From an uncultured Caulobacterales bacterium (GTDB taxonomy: Bacteria; Pseudomonadota; Alphaproteobacteria; Caulobacterales; Maricaulaceae), in the NCBI GenBank assembly GCA_937981945.1, contig CALJNJ010000100.1:1-11881 (forward strand): a stretch of 11,881 nt of DNA, read 5' to 3'. The translations under genes and the position numbers were made by a program. Shown here one piece after another: positions 5,757 to 11,881 of this stretch (positions within the stretch are counted from its first letter, which is position 1; every line of letters starts with the position of its first letter). The notes under the pieces are model-generated. The model saw only the letters and a list, made by a program, of their open reading frames with translations. It ran no database searches and was not told the DNA's origin.

Positions 5757-7568
5757 ATGCGCATCCAATCAATATTACCGCTATTCGCGCTTGCGATGGC
5801 GGCCGCCATTCCGGCCCACGCCGATGATGAAGCCTTCTTTGATGAATTGATCGTCTTTGGCGACAGCCTGTCCGATCCCGGAAATTTGCCCGGTCTCTTG
5901 GGCGGACTGAATATTCCGGGCGCGCCCTATTTTGAAAATCAATTTTCCAACGGGCCTGTATATGCCAATTTATTGGATGATCTTTTGGGGTTTCAGGCGG
6001 ACCGAAGCCTCAACTTTGCCATTGGCGGAGCCCGCTCCGGACCCGGCGTGACGCAAAACGCTTTTGGCTCCGATCATGTGAATGCTTTTCTCAACGGCAA
6101 TGGCAGCGGCGCGCAAATCGGCCGCTATTTGGCCACCGGCCGCACGGTCAGCCCCTATGATCTGTTTGTACTTAATATTGGCGGCAATGATTATCTGGGC
6201 TTTAATCCGGCCGTGGATGACGCGACCGCCGTGGTCAATAATGCGGTCGGCAATATTTCAGGACAGCTGGATACATTAATCGGCGCCGGCGCCGGGCAAA
6301 TCATTGTACCCTTGGTGGCTGATACCGGTCTGACCCCGTCCATTCGTTCAGGCGGACCGGCGCTAATCTCGGCAAGCTCCGCGATTTCCGACGCTCATAA
6401 CGCCGCCCTGATCACTATGCTGGCGGGCCGCAATGATGACGCTTTGGTCTATGTCGTGGACTCCACCACCCTCTTGCGGGACGTGGTCAATAATCCCGGG
6501 AAATACGGCCTGACCAATGTGACGGAAGCCTGTTTTTCAGGCGGCGTCGTCTGTGCCAATCCGGATGAGTATTTGTTCTTTGACGGGGTCCACCCGACCG
6601 CTGTCGGCCATCAGATCACGGCGGCGGCCATGGCCGACACCATCATCTCGACCCGGACGCCCGGCGCCACAGCCGAGATCAGCGCCCGCCTGGCCGGTGA
6701 GTTTGATCTGGCCATGAACCACGCGGCCAAGACCCTGAAAGCCACGGATGAATGGACCTGGTTTGCCCAGGGGCATTATTACGGCGGCGACCGGGATACG
6801 CAGCGCATGTCCCTCGGCTATGATTATGACGGATATGGGCTGACTTTTGGCGGGCTGAAGCAAAAGAATAATTATGTCATCGGCGCGGCCGGTTCCTACG
6901 GCCTGTCCGATACGGATTATGACGGCGCCAAAGGCGGTATTGAAACTGATCATTTACGGGTCGGCATTTTCGCAAGGCGCGACGGCGACACCGTCTCCGC
7001 CATTGCGACCGGCACATTATCATTTGATGCCCATGATTTATCCCGCATCACCGGCGTAGCCGATCAAATCTCGCAAGGCTCCGCCGAAGGCCGCACCTTT
7101 ACGCTCTCCGGTGAATTGCGCGGCAATATGATTGATCTGAAATCCGACAATCTCAAACTGACGCCATTCATCAGAGCCCGCTGGCAGGACACATCCATTG
7201 ACGGGTTTGCGGAAAGCGGCGCCGTGGCTCTGGACCGGATTGTTTCGGATGTCTCGGTTAATCCGCTCACCCTTGAGCCCGGCATTGAGCTTGGCGGCAA
7301 AAGTGAAAAGCTCAGCTACGGGCTTGAGGCAAGCTGGGCTGAAGGCCTTGAAAACGACGCGCAAACCTATTCGACGGCCTTGGTGACCATTCCGGATGTG
7401 CCGGTGACCATCAGCACGGACGGGACGGATGACAGCTTTGGCCGCCTGACCGGATATGCCGGTTACGGGATTAGCGAAAATCTCACCTTATCCGTGACGG
7501 CCACGACGTCGGTGGCGCGGGACGAAGATGATTTATCAGGCTATGTCAGGATTAGCGGGAAGTTTTAA
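5757..7568 (+). CDS. GDSL/SGNH autotransporter esterase (EstA type)
   Basis: A 603-residue outer-membrane enzyme. Residues 1-22 are a Sec signal peptide ending AHA before DDEAFF. The passenger (about 23-300) is a GDSL hydrolase: FGDSLSDPGN with nucleophile Ser37, GGARSG with oxyanion Gly around 90-91, IGGND with Asn144, and DGVHPT with Asp276 and His279. All catalytic blocks are intact. From about residue 330 an autotransporter beta-barrel follows, with alternating strands (WFAQGHYYGG, YGLTFGGLK, YVIGAAGSYG) and a final strand GYVRISGKF ending in Phe, as expected for BAM insertion. Pseudomonas EstA has the same order and about 646 residues and stays attached to the cell surface; the same is expected here. 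It should hydrolyse short- to medium-chain esters or lipids. It ends 6 bases from the convergent Rieske gene, so no separate terminator fits between them. Confidence 0.95.
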   Translation: MRIQSILPLFALAMAAAIPAHADDEAFFDELIVFGDSLSDPGNLPGLLGGLNIPGAPYFENQFSNGPVYANLLDDLLGFQADRSLNFAIGGARSGPGVTQNAFGSDHVNAFLNGNGSGAQIGRYLATGRTVSPYDLFVLNIGGNDYLGFNPAVDDATAVVNNAVGNISGQLDTLIGAGAGQIIVPLVADTGLTPSIRSGGPALISASSAISDAHNAALITMLAGRNDDALVYVVDSTTLLRDVVNNPGKYGLTNVTEACFSGGVVCANPDEYLFFDGVHPTAVGHQITAAAMADTIISTRTPGATAEISARLAGEFDLAMNHAAKTLKATDEWTWFAQGHYYGGDRDTQRMSLGYDYDGYGLTFGGLKQKNNYVIGAAGSYGLSDTDYDGAKGGIETDHLRVGIFARRDGDTVSAIATGTLSFDAHDLSRITGVADQISQGSAEGRTFTLSGELRGNMIDLKSDNLKLTPFIRARWQDTSIDGFAESGAVALDRIVSDVSVNPLTLEPGIELGGKSEKLSYGLEASWAEGLENDAQTYSTALVTIPDVPVTISTDGTDDSFGRLTGYAGYGISENLTLSVTATTSVARDEDDLSGYVRISGKF

Positions 7569-7574
7569 CCGCCC

Positions 7575-8696
7575 TTAGAGATAGGCTTTAAGCTGCTGAT
7601 GGAAATGCACAATGGCCGGCTCAAAATGGCCGAAGGTGAAATGGGAATTGGCGCCGGATAAAAGGCTGCGCTGCGCCGCCTCGACCACGGCGATATCTTC
7701 GGACTGCCCGGTTTGGCTGACAAACTCCCGGTCTTTGACCGCATTGGCCAACGCCGTTTCCTTATCGGACTGCCCTTTGGAATGGGTCATGTGATAAGTG
7801 GTAAATTTGGTTCGGCCCTCATCCAGCGGCTCCAATATGCCCAGATTGGTATGATGGGTAAGCTGGGCGATAATCACATTGGGAAAGAGCTGATATAAAT
7901 AGGTCACACTGCCCGTGGCGTCCCGTTTCTCCGCCGGCACATCCGCTAATTTTTCAATGCGCCGAAACGGATAAGTCACTCGCGAATGCGCGCCGACAAA
8001 TTCGATCACATTGAGATTGTCATAGCCGAACGGATAGAAGGTTTTACTATGGGCAGGTTTGATGTGATAGCCTTCGATAAAGCTCTCCAGGAACAGTTTC
8101 CAATTGGAGTCGATCACGCCTTCGCTTTTACCGAAAAAATCCTGATCTTCCGTGAAAAATTGCGGCAGATCCGCAATCAGGCTTTCGGGATTATCAATCC
8201 CCTCATCCTGCACCACATAGACCAAACCGTGACGTTCAAAAACCGTGACCTCCGCCAGTCCGTGTTCGAGCTTATTAATATCGGGAAAACCGTCTTCATG
8301 GGGAATGCCGAGCAAGGCGCCGTCCAGCCCATAAGACCAGCCGTGATACGGGCATACAAAAGCGCCAACGCAGCCCGTCCCTTCCGTGAGCTGAGTGCCG
8401 CGGTGACGACAGGCATTTTTAAAACCGCGCACAATGCCGTCCCTTCCGCGCACAATAATCAAAGGCGTGCCGGCCGCGGCGTAGGCGATATAATCTCCGG
8501 TCTTGGCCAGGGCCGCGCTCGGGCAAATAGGGGTAGGAAATTTTTTAAATAAGGCCCGCTCAGCCTCCAGCCGATCTTTAGAGGCGTAATTCCCGACCGG
8601 CTCTTTCCATACATCCTTGCCGCGATCCGTCGTCCCGTTTTTGATATGGGTGAGGACGCGGTCGATGACGTGAATATCGGACATAAATTCTGACAT
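7575..8696 (-). CDS. Rieske non-heme iron oxygenase, alpha subunit
   Basis: A 373-residue cytosolic oxygenase component. The Rieske [2Fe-2S] site is CRHRG (C96, H98) and CPYHGW (C115, H118). The catalytic domain has NWKLFLESFIEGYHIKPAH, giving iron ligands H211 and H216, with D334 (in QSEDIAVVEA) the likely third ligand. The residue three before H211, which bridges electron transfer between subunits, is Glu208 (EGYH) rather than the Asp of naphthalene-dioxygenase types, as in carnitine and glycine-betaine oxygenases. No ferredoxin, reductase or beta subunit lies beside it, so it must borrow electron carriers. Substrate is unknown; quaternary amine or aromatic acid are both possible. ATG at 8696 is favoured over Met5 because AGGC lies just upstream, but the ribosome site is weak. 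It follows the unknown membrane gene by 43 bp. Confidence 0.93.
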   Translation of the reverse strand: MSEFMSDIHVIDRVLTHIKNGTTDRGKDVWKEPVGNYASKDRLEAERALFKKFPTPICPSAALAKTGDYIAYAAAGTPLIIVRGRDGIVRGFKNACRHRGTQLTEGTGCVGAFVCPYHGWSYGLDGALLGIPHEDGFPDINKLEHGLAEVTVFERHGLVYVVQDEGIDNPESLIADLPQFFTEDQDFFGKSEGVIDSNWKLFLESFIEGYHIKPAHSKTFYPFGYDNLNVIEFVGAHSRVTYPFRRIEKLADVPAEKRDATGSVTYLYQLFPNVIIAQLTHHTNLGILEPLDEGRTKFTTYHMTHSKGQSDKETALANAVKDREFVSQTGQSEDIAVVEAAQRSLLSGANSHFTFGHFEPAIVHFHQQLKAYL

Positions 8697-8700
8697 GAGG

Positions 8701-8731
8701 CCTGCCTAACACATTCAAAAACACCTGCCTA
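8701..8731 (-). repeat. Direct repeat TAGGCAGG upstream of the Rieske gene
   Basis: On the minus strand TAGGCAGG occurs at 8731-8724 and again at 8708-8701, with a 23-bp period (about two helical turns), ending 5 bases from the ATG at 8696. Two identical octamers in a 43-bp gap could be an activator or repressor site, or the nearer copy may serve as a poor ribosome site (AGG). Chance is not excluded. Confidence 0.3.
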
Positions 8732-8739
8732 GCAAGCAT

Positions 8740-9312
8740 CTATGTGAGATAAAAAATAACCGGGACCAAAACGGCCGCATAGACGAGGTAAAAAACAGCG
8801 TTGGAAATGTGCTCATTGTCCAATGGCCGAAAAACTTCAGAAAAGGTTTTGGCCGGCAAAATGGCCATGATCGCGACCGCGGAAACAGCGCCGGCCTTTT
8901 TTGCGAGGGTCGTAGGCTCAAAGAGACAAAGACTCGCAACAATAATAATAGCGATCATCAGAATATGGTGGATGAACTTATGGCCCGGCAACACCTTCAT
9001 TTCGACCTGCAATTTTAATTTTGGCCCGATCTGACTCAAAATCAGACCGCTCATCAATACCGCCACGATAATATTGGGTTCCGTCAGTCCGGCTAAGCTC
9101 TCTGCGATCAAAGGAATTTGGATATAAGCGAAAACAATAAAGGCGGACCAACTCGTCCAAAACGAAAAGCGCGCAAAGCTTTTGGCAAATTTGTCGACAA
9201 AGCCGGCGACTACTTTGGACAAAAAATAGCCCATTGTAATCAGGAGCATCGCGGTGACCGGAGCTTGCAAAAACTCCGGTAATACTGACAATAAAATTTT
9301 ATATTTTTCCAT
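8740..9312 (-). CDS. Unknown inner-membrane protein with about six helices
   Basis: A 190-residue hydrophobic protein with predicted membrane segments at about 15-38, 50-70, 80-96, 115-133, 139-156 and 172-188. A charged loop after helix 3 (GPKLKLQVEMKVLPGHKFIH) and a second loop FSEVFRPLDNEHISNA separate two groups of helices. I recognise no family; it lacks the look of LysE- or EamA-type amino-acid exporters, which are the usual partners of Lrp regulators. It begins 3 nt after the Lrp stop with GGGGG 6 nt before its ATG, so it is in one transcript with that regulator. A transport role tied to the regulator's amino-acid ligand is a reasonable guess and no more. Confidence 0.8.
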   Translation of the reverse strand: MEKYKILLSVLPEFLQAPVTAMLLITMGYFLSKVVAGFVDKFAKSFARFSFWTSWSAFIVFAYIQIPLIAESLAGLTEPNIIVAVLMSGLILSQIGPKLKLQVEMKVLPGHKFIHHILMIAIIIVASLCLFEPTTLAKKAGAVSAVAIMAILPAKTFSEVFRPLDNEHISNAVFYLVYAAVLVPVIFYLT

Positions 9313-9315
9313 GAA

Positions 9316-9768
9316 TTACCCCCGCTCATCCTTAGACGTTCCCAAACAAATATAGGAGGTGATGCTGGCCACTTGCGGGAGAATGCCGAGCCGGTTGGAG
9401 TGGAAGTCTTTATAGGTCGACAGATCGGCCACTTCCACGCGCAGTAAATATTCCACACTGCCGGTGACATTATGGCATTCCGTCACTTCGGGCGCGGCGG
9501 CCATGGCGGTCTCAAAGGCGAGCGCATCTTTTCTGAGCTGGCCCGACAAGGCCACCATAACAAAGATGGTCATGGCGCCGCCGAGTTTGGATTTATCAAT
9601 CACGGCCCGGTAACCTTTAATGACGCCGGAGCGCTCCAGCTCCTGAACCCGGCGCAAACAGGCCGAGGGCGACAGACCGATCCGTTCGGCCAAATCCACA
9701 TTGCTGATCTTGCCGTCGCGTCTAAGCTCGGACAATATTCTCTCATTCATGCTGTCAATATTCGTCAT
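9316..9768 (-). CDS. Lrp/AsnC-family transcriptional regulator
   Basis: A 150-residue regulator. Residues 1-60 form the AsnC-type winged HTH ([20 protein letters not shown], then [12 protein letters not shown]) and 65-143 the RAM ligand and oligomerisation domain ([30 protein letters not shown]). The start at 9768 gives [15 protein letters not shown], the normal N-terminus of the family; the frame remains open upstream, but that part is antisense to hutI. No Shine-Dalgarno precedes it. It is divergent from hutI-hutH across 72 bp that hold a repeated TTGCGC motif, so it is the obvious candidate regulator of histidine degradation and of itself. HutC, the usual hut repressor, is not seen in this window. 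It forms an operon with the membrane protein 3 nt downstream. Confidence 0.93.
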   Translation of the reverse strand: MTNIDSMNERILSELRRDGKISNVDLAERIGLSPSACLRRVQELERSGVIKGYRAVIDKSKLGGAMTIFVMVALSGQLRKDALAFETAMAAAPEVTECHNVTGSVEYLLRVEVADLSTYKDFHSNRLGILPQVASITSYICLGTSKDERG

Positions 9769-9772
9769 ATAT

Positions 9773-9787
9773 TGCGCATTTTGCGCA
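9773..9787. promoter_or_regulatory. Palindrome beside the lrp start (box A)
   Basis: TGCGCATTTTGCGCA is a perfect inverted repeat of TGCGCA around TTT. It begins 5 bases upstream of the Lrp start codon, inside its leader, and contains parts of two of the four TTGCGC copies. Lrp proteins usually bind AT-rich-centred palindromes of about 15 bp, so this fits an autoregulatory site. Confidence 0.55.
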
Positions 9788-9796
9788 CAGGAGCGG

Positions 9797-9802
9797 ATTT
9801 TA
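9797..9802 (-). promoter_or_regulatory. Possible -10 element for the lrp gene
   Basis: Read on the minus strand this is TAAAAT, which would start transcription near 9790 and give a leader of about 22 nt with no Shine-Dalgarno. Box A would then lie at the start of the transcript, well placed for repression. No good -35 is seen. Confidence 0.35.
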
Positions 9803-9816
9803 GCAAGGAAATTGAA

Positions 9817-9827
9817 CGCAAATTGCG
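9817..9827. promoter_or_regulatory. Palindrome beside the hutI start (box B)
   Basis: CGCAAATTGCG is a perfect 11-base inverted repeat around a central A, 13 bases before the hutI ATG. It overlaps the third TTGCGC copy and lies just upstream of the likely -10 element, where bound protein could block or aid RNA polymerase. Confidence 0.5.
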
Positions 9828-9828
9828 C

Positions 9829-9834
9829 TATTAT
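9829..9834 (+). promoter_or_regulatory. Possible -10 element for hutI
   Basis: TATTAT ends 6 bases before the ATG at 9841, so transcription would start at or next to the A of ATG. With no Shine-Dalgarno in TATTGCGCC before the start, the hut mRNA may be leaderless. No good -35 lies 16-18 bp upstream (AAGGAAAT region), which would fit an activated promoter. Confidence 0.35.
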
Positions 9835-9840
9835 TGCGCC

Positions 9841-11034
9841 ATGGAAGACATATTCGGATTTAGAAATGCCAAAATCGCGACCCTGGCCGGCGAGCGCGGT
9901 TATGGCCTGACGGATGGCTGTATCATTTGGGCGGAGGGCGAAATCGCCCATATTGGTAAAGAGATTCCGGCGCGTTTCCGGGATGCCGAGATCATAGACC
10001 TGGAAGGCCGGCTGGTGACGCCGGGCCTGATCGATTGCCATACACATTTGGTTTACGCCGGCTCCCGCGCCGAGGAATTTGAAATGCGCCTTGAGGGCAA
10101 ATCTTATGAAGACATCGCCAAAGCCGGCGGCGGGATTGTCAATACGGTGGCGGCCACGCGCGCGGCGAGCGAAGAGACGCTACTGAAACAATCCCTAAAG
10201 CGGGTCGATAATCTTTTGGCCGAAGGCGTCACCACAATTGAGATTAAATCCGGTTATGGTCTGGATGAGCAAAGCGAGCACAAAATGCTGCGGACCGCGC
10301 GCGAGCTGGAACATCACCGCTTGGTCAATATTCAAACCACTTATTTGGGCGCTCATGCCCTGCCCCAAGGCTTGTCCGCCGATGACTATATTGATCAGGT
10401 TTGCATTCCGGCTCTGCGCTCGGCCCATAAGGACCACTTGGTCGATGCCGTTGACGGGTTTTGCGAAACCATTGGGTTTACGCCGGCGCAGATCACCCGC
10501 GTGTTTGACGCCGCGAGAGAGCTGGACCTGCCCGTCAAACTCCACGCCGAGCAATTATCCGATCAAGGGGGCGCGCAGCTCGCTGCTCGCTACGGCGCCT
10601 TATCCGCCGATCATTTGGAATATATTTCTGACGCCGGCATCGCTGCCATGGCCGAGGCCGGCGTTGTCGCGGGCATCCTGCCGGGCGCATTTTATTTTCT
10701 CGGCGAGACCCAAAAACCGCCTATTGAAAAACTGCGCGCCGCCGGCGTGCCCATGGCGGTGGCGACGGATTGCAATCCCGGCAGCTCCCCTATGACGTCG
10801 CTTTTGCTGGCCATGAATATGGCGGCGACTTTGTTTGCCCTGACGCCGGAAGAGTGCCTGCGCGGCGTTACGGTCAACGGCGCCCGCGCTTTGGGATTGA
10901 CGGATTGCGGGCGCTTGGCCCCCGGCCTGCGCGCCGATCTGGCCGTGTGGGATACGGATCACCCGGCCGAGCTGACTTACCGCATGGGAGACACGCCCCT
11001 GCACGCGCGGGTTTTCGGAGGATTATTATGCTGA
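9841..11034 (+). CDS. hutI: Imidazolonepropionase
   Basis: A 397-residue amidohydrolase that opens the ring of 4-imidazolone-5-propanoate to N-formimino-L-glutamate, the third step of histidine degradation. Metal-site residues are present: DCHTH (H67, H69), LHAEQ (H235) and TDCNPGS (D310), with H258 in SADHLEY a further likely active-site residue. Other signatures are [27 protein letters not shown] and [13 protein letters not shown]. Length is normal for HutI. The ATG at 9841 is chosen because the protein then starts [15 protein letters not shown], as in other HutI, although no ribosome site precedes it; the frame stays open upstream but there it is antisense to lrp. It overlaps hutH by 7 nt, so both are in one operon. 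HutU and HutG probably lie beyond the window. Confidence 0.97.
   Translation: MEDIFGFRNAKIATLAGERGYGLTDGCIIWAEGEIAHIGKEIPARFRDAEIIDLEGRLVTPGLIDCHTHLVYAGSRAEEFEMRLEGKSYEDIAKAGGGIVNTVAATRAASEETLLKQSLKRVDNLLAEGVTTIEIKSGYGLDEQSEHKMLRTARELEHHRLVNIQTTYLGAHALPQGLSADDYIDQVCIPALRSAHKDHLVDAVDGFCETIGFTPAQITRVFDAARELDLPVKLHAEQLSDQGGAQLAARYGALSADHLEYISDAGIAAMAEAGVVAGILPGAFYFLGETQKPPIEKLRAAGVPMAVATDCNPGSSPMTSLLLAMNMAATLFALTPEECLRGVTVNGARALGLTDCGRLAPGLRADLAVWDTDHPAELTYRMGDTPLHARVFGGLLC
11017..11022 (+). promoter_or_regulatory. Ribosome binding site of hutH inside hutI
   Basis: GGAGGA, 5 nt before the ATG at 11028, lies within the last codons of hutI. It fixes the hutH start and implies reinitiation or coupled translation. 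Confidence 0.8.
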
Positions 11035-11881
11035 CCTTAAATCCGGGCTCGGTTCGATTGGCCGAACTGCAGAAAATCTATCGGGATCAGGATTCCGTCT
11101 GTCTGGCATTTGACGCAACGGAAAAGATTAAAATCTCTCACGAAATCGTCGCTAAAGCGGCTGCGGGGAATGAAGCCGTTTACGGCATAAATACCGGTTT
11201 TGGAAAACTGGCATCCGTACGCATTGCACCTGAAGATACTGAAACATTGCAGCGCAATTTGATCCTGTCCCATTGTGCCGGTGTGGGGGAACCGATGCAG
11301 CGCAATATTGCCCGTCTCATGATGGCTCTGAAATTGATTTCTTTGGGGCGCGGCGCTTCCGGTGTCCGTCCCGAGGTCACTGCTCAAATCGAAGCCATGC
11401 TTGGGCGAGGCGTCACGCCGATAATTCCCGCACAGGGATCCGTGGGGGCTTCCGGCGATCTGGCACCATTGGCCCATATGGCGGCCACAATGATTGGTGA
11501 AGGCGAAGCCAATTATAAGGGTGAGGCAATGTCCGGGGCTGAGGCTTTAGAAAAAGCCGGGATCGCCCCCATTACGCTAGGCCCTAAAGAAGGGCTGGCG
11601 CTTATTAATGGGACGCAGTTCTCAACGGCCTATGCGCTAGCCGGTCTATTTGAGGCCTGGAACGCGGCGCAAATGTCACTGATTACTTCAGCGCTTTCCA
11701 TTGATGCGGCCATGGCGTCGACGGCGCCACTCCATCCGGAAATTCATAAATTGCGTGGGCATCCCGGTCAGATAGAGGCGGCGAAAATCATGCGAACACT
11801 GCTGGAAGGCTCTATCATTCGCGACAGTCACCGAGACGATGACCCCCGCGTTCAGGACCCATATTGTATGCGCTGCCAGCC
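11028..11881 (+). CDS. hutH: Histidine ammonia-lyase, 3' end outside the window
   Basis: Converts L-histidine to trans-urocanate and ammonia, the first step of histidine degradation. About 285 residues of roughly 510 are visible, with no stop or frameshift to the window end. The MIO electrophile forms from Ala141-Ser142-Gly143 in [14 protein letters not shown]. Residues matching the P. putida active site, shifted by one, are Tyr52 (VYGINTGFG), His82 (LSHCAG), Asn194 (LINGTQ), Gln276, Tyr279 and Arg282 ([11 protein letters not shown]). The usual QDPYSLRCQP reads [10 protein letters not shown] here, a mild variation beside the catalytic Tyr. It overlaps hutI by 7 nt. Codon use looks slightly less GC-biased at third positions (more gca, tca, cta) than in hutI, a visual impression only. 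Confidence 0.97.
   Translation, partial: MLTLNPGSVRLAELQKIYRDQDSVCLAFDATEKIKISHEIVAKAAAGNEAVYGINTGFGKLASVRIAPEDTETLQRNLILSHCAGVGEPMQRNIARLMMALKLISLGRGASGVRPEVTAQIEAMLGRGVTPIIPAQGSVGASGDLAPLAHMAATMIGEGEANYKGEAMSGAEALEKAGIAPITLGPKEGLALINGTQFSTAYALAGLFEAWNAAQMSLITSALSIDAAMASTAPLHPEIHKLRGHPGQIEAAKIMRTLLEGSIIRDSHRDDDPRVQDPYCMRCQ

Larger units (their letters stand above)
9772..9839. promoter_or_regulatory. Shared lrp/hut control region with four TTGCGC copies
   Basis: TTGCGC occurs at 9772-9777, 9781-9786, 9823-9828 and 9834-9839, all on the plus strand. The pairs are spaced 9 and 11 bases start to start, about one helical turn, and 42 bases apart, about four turns. One pair sits beside each divergent start. 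This phasing suggests cooperative binding of an oligomeric Lrp-type protein along one face of the DNA. Confidence 0.55.

Noticed and set aside
5595..5768. Longer start for the lipoprotein gene
   Set aside because: It would bury the signal peptide and lipobox in the middle of the protein and overlap the esterase start.
7986..8552. 188-residue open frame on the plus strand
   Set aside because: It is antisense to the Rieske gene, whose iron and Rieske motifs are complete, and it has no ribosome site or recognisable domain.
9472..9840. Extension of the hutI frame by 123 residues upstream
   Set aside because: This part is antisense to the Lrp HTH region and would include the shared control region. 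HutI has its normal length from 9841.
9769..10047. Upstream extension of the Lrp frame into hutI
   Set aside because: The Lrp family N-terminus is complete from 9768, and the extension is antisense to hutI.
10238..10795. 185-residue frame on the plus strand inside hutI
   Set aside because: It is an out-of-frame shadow rich in Pro, Arg and Cys with no domain, and hutI is intact.

Overview
The window looks like chromosomal DNA of a free-living, probably aerobic Gram-negative bacterium. GC content is moderate, coding is dense on both strands, and no gap exceeds about 165 bases. An outer-membrane autotransporter esterase and a lipoprotein with a clear lipobox imply an outer membrane. A lone Rieske oxygenase, YCII and TfoX-N small proteins and a TTAACCAT motif (the CtrA half-site type) make an alphaproteobacterium most likely, perhaps near Hyphomonadaceae or Caulobacterales. 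That placement is inference from gene content only. No RNA genes, insertion sequences, CRISPR arrays or phage genes were seen.

Layout. (1) 1-2409, plus: mannonate dehydratase UxuA (5' end cut off by the window), overlapping by 4 nt an 11-helix NRAMP-fold transporter that lacks the family's metal-binding motifs. (2) 2406-4490: a TetR repressor on the minus strand, divergent from a tight plus-strand operon of two YCII-domain proteins, a MAPEG membrane protein and a TfoX-N protein. A perfect 18-bp palindrome lies between repressor and operon. (3) 4556-5594: poorly known cell-envelope genes, namely a one-helix coiled-coil protein, a 30-residue single-helix small protein encoded tail to tail with it, and a cysteine-containing lipoprotein. 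(4) 5757-7568: a GDSL/SGNH autotransporter esterase of the EstA type. (5) 7575-9768, minus: an Lrp/AsnC regulator, an unknown six-helix membrane protein 3 nt behind it, then a Rieske oxygenase alpha subunit. (6) 9841-11881, plus: hutI and hutH of histidine degradation (hutH cut off by the window end), divergent from the Lrp gene.

How the genes fit together. Three catabolic or adaptive modules are visible. Hexuronate breakdown couples UxuA to a transporter whose substrate is open. A TetR-controlled small-protein operon looks like a stress or detoxification response. Histidine utilisation appears to be controlled by an Lrp-type regulator rather than the more usual HutC: the 72-bp shared control region holds four TTGCGC copies and two palindromes, one beside each start codon. 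The least explained parts are the non-canonical NRAMP protein, the 30-residue membrane protein, the orphan coiled-coil protein and the Lrp-linked membrane protein.
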